Shown here piece by piece: positions 56,499 through 64,000 of a stretch of DNA of 64,000 nt (its first letter is position 1; every line of letters starts with the position of its first letter). Origin of the DNA: Gammaproteobacteria bacterium. GTDB lineage: Bacteria; Pseudomonadota; Gammaproteobacteria; CAISUE01. The stretch is taken from assembly GCA_021156105.1 (NCBI GenBank), contig JAJNBD010000004.1, positions 62,001-126,000 on the forward strand. The letters are read 5' to 3'. Made by a program: the position numbers and the translations under genes. Under the pieces are notes generated by a model that was given only the letters and a program-made list of their open reading frames with translations, ran no database searches and was not told the origin of the DNA.

Positions 56499-58604
56499 CT
56501 AAAATTTTTCTGCTGTTCTTGCTAATAAGTTTAATTGGGCTAAGATGCTTTTTAACGTAGAAATTAGTATGGCATAATTTTGTAAAGCCTGTATTGGCAA
56601 ATTATACGTTAACTTTTGCGTTTGTAGCACTTTTAGCTGTTGCGAAAAAATATCCTGTAAATTTAAAGTTAAATTTTCCAGCTTAGCATCTGTTTCAAAA
56701 TACGCCAAAATATTATCTAGTTGTTTCTGTATGCCTTGATAAGTTGGCATAAATATAGGGTAAGTCTCGCTAATAAAATTATTCTGTTGAAAGGCTGCAG
56801 CATTAAGAGCAATTAAACTAGCATAGATTTCATAAATAAAATTTGCAATTTGAGTATATAAAAGATTTTTTGTATTATCGCTAACAAATTCATCTGAGAC
56901 ATCTTTTAAAAGTTGGGTATGTACAGTCCATGTATCTGCATAGTCTTTGCCAGCAAGTGCTTTTTTTTCTGAATCTGCTGGGAAAAATTTTTGTTCAAAA
57001 AGCGCTTGCACTCTTTTTAACTCGTTAGCAAACACTTGCTTTAATTGTTGCCATGGGTGAACTGGCCAAAGGAAACGTTGTATGACTGATACAATAACTG
57101 CGCCCAGAAGAACACCAAAAAAACGCTGAAAGGCGAGCGTTAAAGAGGTGGGAGGGTGAAGCTCAACCAGTAAAATTAATGGTAACATCATGCCTGCTTG
57201 AAAACCCGCATAGCCATACCTTTCACCGCTTAGGCCAACGTAAGCTGTTGCAAAGATGCCAGCAAACATTAAAAATAATAATAAACTAAAATGAGGTGCA
57301 TAGGCTAGGATGAAAAGTGCAATGAAACTTATGATACCTCCTACTGCTACGCCGGCAAAGCGTAACAAAGATTTGCGATCGCTACGGCCAATATTAGGTT
57401 GGATAATCAAAACCATACAAGTAATAATTTCTTGGGTGCTATCAGATAACCGAAATAATCGATTGATAAAAATCATCAATAAGATGGTTAGGGTGAGTTT
57501 CACGCCTATTTTAATACCAGCAAATTGGATAGGAAATAAGGGGTGACTTTCTTTCTTTGTATGGTTTGATAAATGTGGTTTATTGTTGACAATATCAGTA
57601 TAAATTTGCTGACTTTGTTGTAAGCTTTCAATAATGCCGCGATATAAAAACTGAATTTCAAACAGCTTTAATACCTCATCGGTTGCTTGGGATTTAGAAA
57701 GACAATCTTGATAAGCTTGGGTAAGATTTTGTTCAGCCTGCGCTAGCAATTGCTCTAGTGCGGCGAAATTAATCGCACACGGTTCCTGGCAGCTAATAGC
57801 TTTGCCAAATTGTTGATAAGTCTGATTTAGTGCAGAGGACAAGTTTGTAAAGGTATTTGTTGCTATTACTAATTGATGAGAGGCTTCTTCTAGCGTATTA
57901 AATTCAAAAGCTAAACGGCGATATTTAAAATATAACGCCCTAAGTGATAACAGAAGTTCGTAATAGGTGTTAACGACATCTTCACCTAACTCTGGCGTGC
58001 AATTTGCTAATAATTGCTTTAATGCGACAAAGTCTGCAATATCCAGGGAAGAGCTTTGTGGTTTGGCAAACGTTTGAATTAAATTGCCAAGTTGCAAGAA
58101 AAAAGGCTGTTTCAATTTAACTGGCCAAACCAAGCGGTTGACGATATAGGCAATTAACGCGCCAACAAAAGTGGCAATAACAAAATTTATGCCTAATTCG
58201 ATGCCCTCATGTGGTGTGCTGATTAACGCTTGATTAATGACTAACACGCCGACAACGCCGCCTAAAACACTAGCGTAAGGGAATATTTCACGAAAAAATA
58301 AATAGCCACTTAGCATTAAAATAAAAATCATAAACATGATTTGCAATAAGACATTATTGCTTAAAGCTAATGCAGCCGCGCCAATAAGTGTGCCTATCGC
58401 TGGACCAAGGATCCTTTCTAAAGATTTTGCAACTAATTGGTAAGGGTAAAGTACCATTAATGCAAGCGGGGCCAAGACCGTTAGAAATGCTAATGAGAGG
58501 TGGAAGAAATTTGCAGCGATCGTTGCCAGTAAGCAGGCAAGCGCTATTTTAAAAGTCCAACGCAGGTGAAAAATATTTTGCAAATTTTTCGAAGCTTCTT
58601 CCAA
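56499..58604 (-). CDS. FUSC-family (AaeB-like) inner-membrane transporter
   Basis: 701 residues with two membrane blocks (about 15-160 and 365-515), each followed by a soluble helical segment. This is the duplicated layout of fusaric-acid-resistance/AaeB proteins. Typical signatures are AANFFHLSLAFLTVLAPLAL and the second-block PNIGRSDRKSLLRFAGVAVG. It probably exports hydrophobic organic acids with the HlyD-type partner downstream. No regulator gene is adjacent. Confidence 0.88.
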   Translation of the reverse strand: MEEASKNLQNIFHLRWTFKIALACLLATIAANFFHLSLAFLTVLAPLALMVLYPYQLVAKSLERILGPAIGTLIGAAALALSNNVLLQIMFMIFILMLSGYLFFREIFPYASVLGGVVGVLVINQALISTPHEGIELGINFVIATFVGALIAYIVNRLVWPVKLKQPFFLQLGNLIQTFAKPQSSSLDIADFVALKQLLANCTPELGEDVVNTYYELLLSLRALYFKYRRLAFEFNTLEEASHQLVIATNTFTNLSSALNQTYQQFGKAISCQEPCAINFAALEQLLAQAEQNLTQAYQDCLSKSQATDEVLKLFEIQFLYRGIIESLQQSQQIYTDIVNNKPHLSNHTKKESHPLFPIQFAGIKIGVKLTLTILLMIFINRLFRLSDSTQEIITCMVLIIQPNIGRSDRKSLLRFAGVAVGGIISFIALFILAYAPHFSLLLFLMFAGIFATAYVGLSGERYGYAGFQAGMMLPLILLVELHPPTSLTLAFQRFFGVLLGAVIVSVIQRFLWPVHPWQQLKQVFANELKRVQALFEQKFFPADSEKKALAGKDYADTWTVHTQLLKDVSDEFVSDNTKNLLYTQIANFIYEIYASLIALNAAAFQQNNFISETYPIFMPTYQGIQKQLDNILAYFETDAKLENLTLNLQDIFSQQLKVLQTQKLTYNLPIQALQNYAILISTLKSILAQLNLLARTAEKF

Positions 58605-58751
58605 AGGAGTCCCTTACTGCAGAATATAGAAAGGCTTAATCATGCCTTAGTCGATGAAAATGCGCAAGAAGGAATATGTTTAGATGGCAGGTTAAAAATT
58701 AGCCGAGATAGAATGCAGTGAAGTCAAGCTATGCGTGCAATTTCTAGCGTG

Positions 58752-58808
58752 TTGGTGGGCATGTCGCTTGCGCTCCTTTGCCCACCTTACACACGTGCCC
58801 ACCATTTT
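58752..58808. repeat. Dispersed GGTGGGCA/TGCCCACC repeat, copy 5
   Basis: GGTGGGCATGTCGCTTGCG, CTCCTTTGCCCACCTTACA and CGTGCCCACCATTTTT occur in the 255-bp gap between metK and the FUSC gene. The rest of the gap has no gene. Confidence 0.55.
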
Positions 58809-58859
58809 TATGCGGGTTTAAAAAATAAAAATGACAATTAATGGAAAAAGTGTTTTGAT

Positions 58860-60017
58860 TTACAAACTTTGTTTAAGCAGGTCAGCTTTATCGGTTTTTT
58901 CCCAAGTAAAGTTAGGTTCTTCTCGACCGAAATGTCCATAAGCAGCGGTCGATTCATAAATAGGGCGCTTGAGATCTAACATTTTGATTAAGCCTCTGGG
59001 GCGTAAATCAAAATGTTCTCTTACTAACGCAGTCATTTTATCTAAAGGAATTTTTTCCGTGCCATGGCAATTAATTTGAATAGATGTGGGCTCAGCAACC
59101 CCAATGGCATAAGAAACTTGAATTTCGCAACGGTCGGCTAAGCCAGCCGCAACAATATTTTTGGCGACATAGCGTGCAGCATAAGCAGCAGAACGATCCA
59201 CTTTGGATGGGTCTTTACCAGAAAATGCACCGCCACCATGTTGCGCCATACCACCGTAAGTATCAACAATAATTTTACGGCCAGTCAATCCTGTATCACC
59301 AACAGGCCCACCAATGACGAAGCGGCCTGTCGGGTTAATAAGAAATTTTGTTTCAGAGGTTAGTAGCTTTGGATCAATAACGGTTTTAATAATTTCTTCA
59401 ATAACTGCTTCTTGTAAGTCTTTGTAGCCAATACTGGGATCATGCTGTGTGGAAAGTACGATGGTATCAATAGAAACGGGTTTACGGTCAAGATACCGTA
59501 CAGATACTTGGCTTTTTGCATCTGGTCTCAGCCAAGGAAGCTTACCATTTTTACGTAATTCAGCTTGGCGCCGAACGAGTTGATGCGAAAGCATGATAGG
59601 TAAAGGCATTAGTTCAGCTGTTTCACGACAAGCATAACCAAACATTAAACCTTGGTCACCCGCGCCTTGCTCATGTTCTTTGGTTTCATCAACCCCAATG
59701 GCAATATCTGGCGACTGCTTGCCGATTGAGGTTAATATTGCGCAAGATTCTGCGTCAAAGCCTAAATCAGGTGAGCTATAACCAATGCGTTTAATCACAC
59801 CGCGCGCAAGCAATTCAATATCTGCCCAAGCATGCGTGGAAATCTCTCCTGCCACCATGACAAGACCTGTTTTAACCAGGGTCTCGCAAGCAACTCGGGC
59901 ATTTGGGTCTTGCGCCAATAGCGCATCGAGAACAGCGTCGGAAATTTGGTCGGCGACTTTATCAGGATGGCCTTCGGAAACGGATTCAGAGGTGAATAAA
60001 AAATCGTTGGATAGCAT
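58860..60017 (-). CDS. metK: S-adenosylmethionine synthetase
   Basis: 385 residues (E. coli 384), forming SAM from methionine and [23 protein letters not shown] opens the protein; [12 protein letters not shown] and [19 protein letters not shown] are the other two signatures. No SAM riboswitch is visible in the 119-bp gap to dksA; that gap holds a plain hairpin. Confidence 0.98.
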   Translation of the reverse strand: MLSNDFLFTSESVSEGHPDKVADQISDAVLDALLAQDPNARVACETLVKTGLVMVAGEISTHAWADIELLARGVIKRIGYSSPDLGFDAESCAILTSIGKQSPDIAIGVDETKEHEQGAGDQGLMFGYACRETAELMPLPIMLSHQLVRRQAELRKNGKLPWLRPDAKSQVSVRYLDRKPVSIDTIVLSTQHDPSIGYKDLQEAVIEEIIKTVIDPKLLTSETKFLINPTGRFVIGGPVGDTGLTGRKIIVDTYGGMAQHGGGAFSGKDPSKVDRSAAYAARYVAKNIVAAGLADRCEIQVSYAIGVAEPTSIQINCHGTEKIPLDKMTALVREHFDLRPRGLIKMLDLKRPIYESTAAYGHFGREEPNFTWEKTDKADLLKQSL

Positions 60018-60067
60018 GTGGGAATAAGCTCACTATTAAAACGAATAAAAGCCATGCGTCAGTAGGC

Positions 60068-60095
60068 TAGGCTTTTTGAACACACAAAAAGCCTA
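60068..60095 (-). terminator. Hairpin between dksA and metK
   Basis: TAGGCTTTTTG (60068-60078) and CAAAAAGCCTA (60085-60095) form an 11-bp stem around 6 nt. There is no T tract beyond the stem, so it may be a weak terminator or a processing site. Confidence 0.5.
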
Positions 60096-60136
60096 CCACT
60101 AGCTGATGCGCACAGCTTGGTTGTTGTGGTATTGAA

Positions 60137-61174
60137 TTAACCAGCAACTTGTTTTTCGCGAATTTCGTCTAATGTTTTGCAGTCAATGCATAAAGTTGCC
60201 GTTGGTCTTGCTTCAAGACGTTCACGGCCAATCTCAATACCACACTCATCGCAAAAACCATAATCACCATTTTCGATACGCTCTATAGCGTCATCAATTT
60301 TGGTCATTAATTTACGTTCGCGATCACGTGTGCGTAATTCAAGACTAAACTCTTCTTCCTGAGTGGCTCGGTCATTAGGATCCGCAAAGTTAGCTGCTTC
60401 ATCTTGCATGTGATGAATGGTTTTATCAACACCTGCCATTAAGTCTTGTTTCCACTTCAACAAAACTTGGCGAAAATGTTCAAGGTCTGCAGCGTTCATA
60501 TAGTCTTTCTTAGAAACACTAGCGGTTTCTTTAGGATAAATAGCAGCGGAAGGAGACTTAATTTCTTTCAAGGTAAGTGCTCTTTGCGCTTGAGTTGTAA
60601 ATTTAGGAGCTGTTGTTTCTTGCATCGTCATCTTTTTCGGTTGTGGTGTTATCGTCGTTGTTTTTGGTTTTGTTATTGGTACAGGTTTTTTTGCTACCAC
60701 TTTTGGCTCGACTTTCGTAGGCTTTTTAGCGGGAGCAGGAACTGCTTTTTTCAAAACTTTTTTTGGTTTAGCTACTTTTGGTGCTACTTTGGGTTTTGCA
60801 ACTTTTTTCACTGCTGCTTTTTTAACTACGGGTTTCTTTTTTGCAACAGGTTTAGCCTTGGTTTTAGCTTTTGGTTTAAGCTTTGGTATTACCTTAGTTT
60901 TAACCACTTTTTTAGCTTTAGCTGCTGGTTTTGCTTTAGCAACTTTTTTAACTTTTGCTTTTAATACTTTTTTAGGTTTAACTGTTTTTACCTTTGCGAC
61001 AGTTTTAGCTTTTTTCTTTGCAACAGGTTTAACTTTTGTAACTTTTTTTACAGGCTTTTTCTTTACTACAGTTTTTGCTTTGCTTTTGTTAGCGGCGGCC
61101 TTGACTTGCTTCACTGCTTTTACTGGCTTTTTAGCTTTGCTAGTTTTTTTAGCTGTTGGTTTTTTCTTTACCAT
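60137..61174 (-). CDS. dksA: DksA with a long lysine/alanine-rich N-terminal tail
   Basis: 345 residues, over twice the 151 of E. coli DksA. Residues 1 to about 180 are Lys/Ala/Pro/Val repeats ([17 protein letters not shown] style) like histone H1. A linker leads to the DksA core from about 228. The coiled-coil tip motif [11 protein letters not shown] (cf. D-x2-D-x-A) and the zinc finger Cys308, Cys311, Cys329, Cys332 are intact. DksA binds the RNA polymerase secondary channel and, with ppGpp, retunes transcription. Lysine-rich DksA tails are known in xanthomonads. The tail probably binds DNA. Confidence 0.93.
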   Translation of the reverse strand: MVKKKPTAKKTSKAKKPVKAVKQVKAAANKSKAKTVVKKKPVKKVTKVKPVAKKKAKTVAKVKTVKPKKVLKAKVKKVAKAKPAAKAKKVVKTKVIPKLKPKAKTKAKPVAKKKPVVKKAAVKKVAKPKVAPKVAKPKKVLKKAVPAPAKKPTKVEPKVVAKKPVPITKPKTTTITPQPKKMTMQETTAPKFTTQAQRALTLKEIKSPSAAIYPKETASVSKKDYMNAADLEHFRQVLLKWKQDLMAGVDKTIHHMQDEAANFADPNDRATQEEEFSLELRTRDRERKLMTKIDDAIERIENGDYGFCDECGIEIGRERLEARPTATLCIDCKTLDEIREKQVAG

Positions 61175-61233
61175 GGGGTTGCTCCTGCAAATTTTAAAGT
61201 CAAAAAATCATTGTACACGAATTTTTTTTATTC

Positions 61234-61242
61234 TGCTACAAT
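61234..61242 (+). promoter_or_regulatory. Extended -10 promoter of alaS
   Basis: TGCTACAAT is a TGn extended -10 element, 31 bp before the alaS ATG. A TTGTAC at 61211-61216 is 20 bp upstream, too far for a standard -35. Confidence 0.5.
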
Positions 61243-61273
61243 GATTTCTTTTTTTAACAGCAAGTATTCTCTC

Positions 61274-63862
61274 ATGAAAAGTAGCGAAATTCGTCAGAAG
61301 TTTTTAGATTTTTTTGCCAGCCAAGCACATGCCATTGTCCCTTCTAGCTCTCTAGTGCCTAAGAACGATCCTACCTTATTGTTTACCAATGCTGGCATGG
61401 TGCAGTTTAAAGACGTTTTTTTAGGGACGGATAAGCGCCCTTACGTGCGTGCGGCAAGTTCACAAAAATGCGTGCGGGCAGGTGGTAAGCATAATGATTT
61501 AGAAAATGTAGGATATACCGCACGGCATCATACTTTTTTTGAAATGTTAGGCAACTTTAGCTTTGGGGATTATTTCAAAAAAGATGCGATCCATTTTGCT
61601 TGGAAATTTTTAACGGAAATTATCAAACTGCCGAAAGAAAAATTATGGGTTACGGTATTTGAAGAAGATGATGAAGCAGCAAAAATTTGGCTTGAAGAAA
61701 TTGGGGTAGACCCTAAGCGCTTGTCACGGATTGGTGCCAAAGATAACTTTTGGGCGATGGGTGACACCGGTCCATGCGGTCCTTGCTCAGAAATTTTTTA
61801 TGATCATGGCGAACACATTTGGGGTGGCCCTCCAGGTTCAGCTGAAGAAGATGGTGATCGTTATATTGAGATTTGGAATTTAGTTTTCATGCAATATAAC
61901 CGTGGTGCGGATGGTAGTTTAATGCCGCTACCAAAACCCTCGGTGGACACGGGTATGGGGTTAGAGCGCATTGCAGCCGTTCTCCAAGGTGTGCACAACA
62001 ATTATGAAACAGATTTATTTATGCCAATTATTCGCAAAGCGGGAGAATTGGCGGGCATGACGGATTATACTAACCAATCGTTACGTGTAATTGCTGACCA
62101 TTTGCGTTCCACGAGCTTTTTAATTGCCGATGGTGTGCGCCCACTAAATGAAGGACGCGGCTATGTTTTGCGCCGTATTATGCGTCGTGCTATGCGTCAT
62201 GGCAATAAATTAGGCTTGCCTGATAATTTTTTCCATCAGTTAGTACCAACGCTTGTCGATGTGATGGGGCAAGCGTATCCAGAATTAGTACAACGCCAAG
62301 CAGAGATTCAACAAGTGATTAAACTTGAAGAAGAACAATTTGCTCGCACCTTAGCACAAGGTATGAAGCTATTAGAGCAGGCGATTTCTCAAGCAGAGCA
62401 GCTTAAAAAAATTATCCCAGGTGAGACAGTCTTTAAACTTTATGATACTTATGGCTTTCCGGTAGATTTAACCGCAGATATTGCGCGTGAGCGTGGCTTG
62501 CAGTTAGATGAAGCAGGTTTTGAGCGGGAAATGGAAAGACAGCGAGAAATGTCTAAAGCGGCAAGCAAATTTGGTGAAGCTTATGCGGCTCAACTGACAT
62601 TAGCGGAGCATACAGAATTTAAAGGTTACGAGCATATTCAACACGAAGCCAATGTGATTGGCTTGTTTCAGCAAGGCCAAGCCGTTGCTCAGTTAAATGT
62701 AGGTGACCAAGGTGCCGTTATTTTAAACCAAACACCTTTTTATGCTGAGTCTGGTGGCCAGGTGGGTGATAAAGGTTTATTGGTTTTTGATGGTGGCTGC
62801 TTTAAAGTAGAAAATACTCAAAAAGCAGGTAATGGAATTGCACATTATGGTGTGATGGAATCCGGTTCATTAATTATTGGCAAAAAAGTTCATGCTGAAG
62901 TTGATGAAACGCTTCGCCAAGCAACAGCTTTAAATCACTCAGCGACGCACTTACTGCATGCGGCTTTACAGCGTGTATTAGGTAAACACGTTGAGCAGAA
63001 AGGTTCTTTAGTTGCGCCTGAACGTTTGCGCTTTGACTTTACGCATATGCAGCCTGTAACGTTTGATGAACTTCAAACAGTTGAGCGAATGGTGAATGAA
63101 AAAATTCGCGAAAATCATGTGGTGACAACGGAGTTAATGGCGCCTGAAGAAGCAGCAAAAGCGGGTGCTATGGCATTGTTCGGTGAAAAATATGGTGAAG
63201 TGGTACGGGTATTAACGATGGGAGAATTTTCCAAAGAGCTTTGTGGTGGAACCCACGTTAAACGTACTGGTGATATTGGTTTATTTAAAATTGTTGAAGA
63301 AACCAGTATTGCTGCAGGGGTGCGCCGAATTGAAGCCGTTACAGGTGCTGCAGCAGTTCAATATACGCAAGAAACCGAAAAAATGCTACGCGAAGCTGCT
63401 GCACCATTAAAAGCAAATCGACAAAATATTTTAGAAAAATTGCAGCAAAGTTTAGCAACACAAAAGCAATTAGAAAAACAAATTGAACAGCAACAGGCAA
63501 GTATGGCGCAACAAGAAGCGAAAAATTTATTGGCTATGGTAGCTGGAAACCAATTGTTGATTCAGGAATTGGCAAACACAGATGCTAAGCAATTGCGTTT
63601 AATTGCTGAAGCTTTAAAACCACATTTCACCAGTGGCGCTTTTATGCTAGCGAGCATCTGCGATAGTCGAGCAAATTTAGTGGCTTGTGTGTCAGCAGAA
63701 TTGAGCAAAAAGCTTAAAGCGGGCGATTGGGTTAATGCGGCTGCAAAACTGGTTGGCGGTAAAGGCGGTGGTCGCCCAGACTTTGCTCAAGCAGGCGGTC
63801 CAGATACCACTAAACTCTTGGACGCTTTGCAGGAAGCTAGAACTTTTTATGACAAGGCTTAA
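61274..63862 (+). CDS. alaS: Alanyl-tRNA synthetase
   Basis: 862 residues from ATG 61274 ([16 protein letters not shown]), aligned to the E. coli start; upstream in-frame ATGs lie in the dksA leader and coding region. Class II catalytic motifs are [20 protein letters not shown] and [10 protein letters not shown]. The editing domain has [11 protein letters not shown] and the zinc/cis site [11 protein letters not shown]. The C-terminal DHHA1 region ends in [15 protein letters not shown]. The usual downstream neighbour in many gammaproteobacteria is lysC or csrA; here a GNAT gene overlaps the end. Confidence 0.97.
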   Translation: MKSSEIRQKFLDFFASQAHAIVPSSSLVPKNDPTLLFTNAGMVQFKDVFLGTDKRPYVRAASSQKCVRAGGKHNDLENVGYTARHHTFFEMLGNFSFGDYFKKDAIHFAWKFLTEIIKLPKEKLWVTVFEEDDEAAKIWLEEIGVDPKRLSRIGAKDNFWAMGDTGPCGPCSEIFYDHGEHIWGGPPGSAEEDGDRYIEIWNLVFMQYNRGADGSLMPLPKPSVDTGMGLERIAAVLQGVHNNYETDLFMPIIRKAGELAGMTDYTNQSLRVIADHLRSTSFLIADGVRPLNEGRGYVLRRIMRRAMRHGNKLGLPDNFFHQLVPTLVDVMGQAYPELVQRQAEIQQVIKLEEEQFARTLAQGMKLLEQAISQAEQLKKIIPGETVFKLYDTYGFPVDLTADIARERGLQLDEAGFEREMERQREMSKAASKFGEAYAAQLTLAEHTEFKGYEHIQHEANVIGLFQQGQAVAQLNVGDQGAVILNQTPFYAESGGQVGDKGLLVFDGGCFKVENTQKAGNGIAHYGVMESGSLIIGKKVHAEVDETLRQATALNHSATHLLHAALQRVLGKHVEQKGSLVAPERLRFDFTHMQPVTFDELQTVERMVNEKIRENHVVTTELMAPEEAAKAGAMALFGEKYGEVVRVLTMGEFSKELCGGTHVKRTGDIGLFKIVEETSIAAGVRRIEAVTGAAAVQYTQETEKMLREAAAPLKANRQNILEKLQQSLATQKQLEKQIEQQQASMAQQEAKNLLAMVAGNQLLIQELANTDAKQLRLIAEALKPHFTSGAFMLASICDSRANLVACVSAELSKKLKAGDWVNAAAKLVGGKGGGRPDFAQAGGPDTTKLLDALQEARTFYDKA

Positions 63863-64000
63863 TATTCAAGAAGCAAAAACGCAAGAAGAAATTTTGGCTT
63901 GCCATCCTGTGGTTGTGGAGTTGCGCCCACATCTACAGGAGGTAGAAAAATATTTGCAACAGGTTATTAGGCAACAAACAGAAGGCTATCATTTAATGTT
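63849..64000 (+). CDS. GNAT-family N-acetyltransferase, 5' part only
   Basis: The first 50 codons of a gene that continues beyond the window. The ATG at 63849 overlaps the alaS end by 14 bp, so the two are cotranscribed. The segment [17 protein letters not shown] followed by [12 protein letters not shown] resembles the start of GNAT acetyltransferases of the ILACxPVMxxLRPHL type. The acetyl-CoA site is not in view. Confidence 0.7.
   Translation, partial: MTRLNIQEAKTQEEILACHPVVVELRPHLQEVEKYLQQVIRQQTEGYHLM

Noticed and set aside
60018-60136. Possible SAM riboswitch before metK
   Set aside because: Only one simple 11-bp hairpin is present. No kink-turn or SAM-box core was recognised.
60446-61244. 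Long open frames antisense to dksA
   Set aside because: They are the mirror of the Lys/Ala repeats (giving Phe/Leu/Cys-rich products) and have no RBS or promoter.
61106-61273. Upstream in-frame ATGs extending alaS
   Set aside because: The extension overlaps the dksA coding region and its composition is Phe/Ser noise. The alanyl-tRNA synthetase fold starts at 61274.

Overview
The window is a stretch of chromosome from an AT-rich gammaproteobacterium. The mix of ordinary gammaproteobacterial housekeeping genes (folC, adk, rpoN, recN, mutY, dnaN, coaD, suf, lysC, radC, dut, glmU, atp, metK, dksA, alaS) with lysine-rich histone-H1-like proteins, many orphan genes and several small outer-membrane beta-barrel paralogues suggests a Legionellales/Coxiellaceae-like bacterium, possibly host-associated. 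That placement is inference from protein style, not from a search. There is no rRNA operon, CRISPR array or prophage. Two tRNA genes are present: Val-GAC and Ser-GCT.

Region 1 (1-14.2 kb). A REP-associated (Y1) transposase with a nonsense codon opens the window. It is followed by an FAD/Rieske oxidoreductase, folC, a SCO protein, tRNA-Val, a HAD-like orphan, a DUF2147 protein, a histone-like protein and adk-thioredoxin. Then comes what looks like a compact sigma-54 stress module: rpoN, a convergent sigma-54 activator, a CBS protein with a small basic protein, a translationally coupled three-gene membrane operon (including a 51-codon ORF), and a BON protein. Six sequences with GG-N10-GC spacing and good TTGGCA/TTGC elements sit just upstream of six of these transcription units, including rpoN, its likely activator and the oxidoreductase.

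Region 2 (14.2-41.8 kb). This holds recN, mutY, pit, an SDR/DoxX-like gene, dnaN (away from dnaA/recF/gyrB), a secreted glycosidase-like protein coupled to a beta-barrel gene, and tRNA-Ser. The tRNA is preceded by two 128-bp tandem repeats that each begin with a copy of the tRNA's 5' end. Then follow a LysE exporter, orphan genes, coaD-yfhL, sufR-B-C-D-S behind an IscR-type operator, lysC, another secreted protein plus beta-barrel pair, radC, dut, and a 416-bp IS4-derived element with perfect 17-bp terminal inverted repeats.

Region 3 (41.8-64 kb). This holds glmU and a complete F-type ATP synthase gene set, atpIBEFHAG ... DC. The operon is cut between atpG and atpD by about 4.2 kb carrying four beta-barrel genes (three of them tandem paralogues) and an outer-membrane phospholipase A gene. 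The insert has its own promoter and a terminator after every gene, so atpDC must be transcribed separately. The atp intergenic gaps are filled with a CCCTCACCC/GGGGAGAGGG palindromic repeat seen nowhere else in the window. Upstream lie an HlyD/FUSC efflux pair, metK, a DksA with a long lysine-rich tail, alaS, and the start of a GNAT acetyltransferase gene cut by the window end. A second dispersed palindrome family (GGTGGGCA...TGCCCACC) occupies at least five intergenic gaps.
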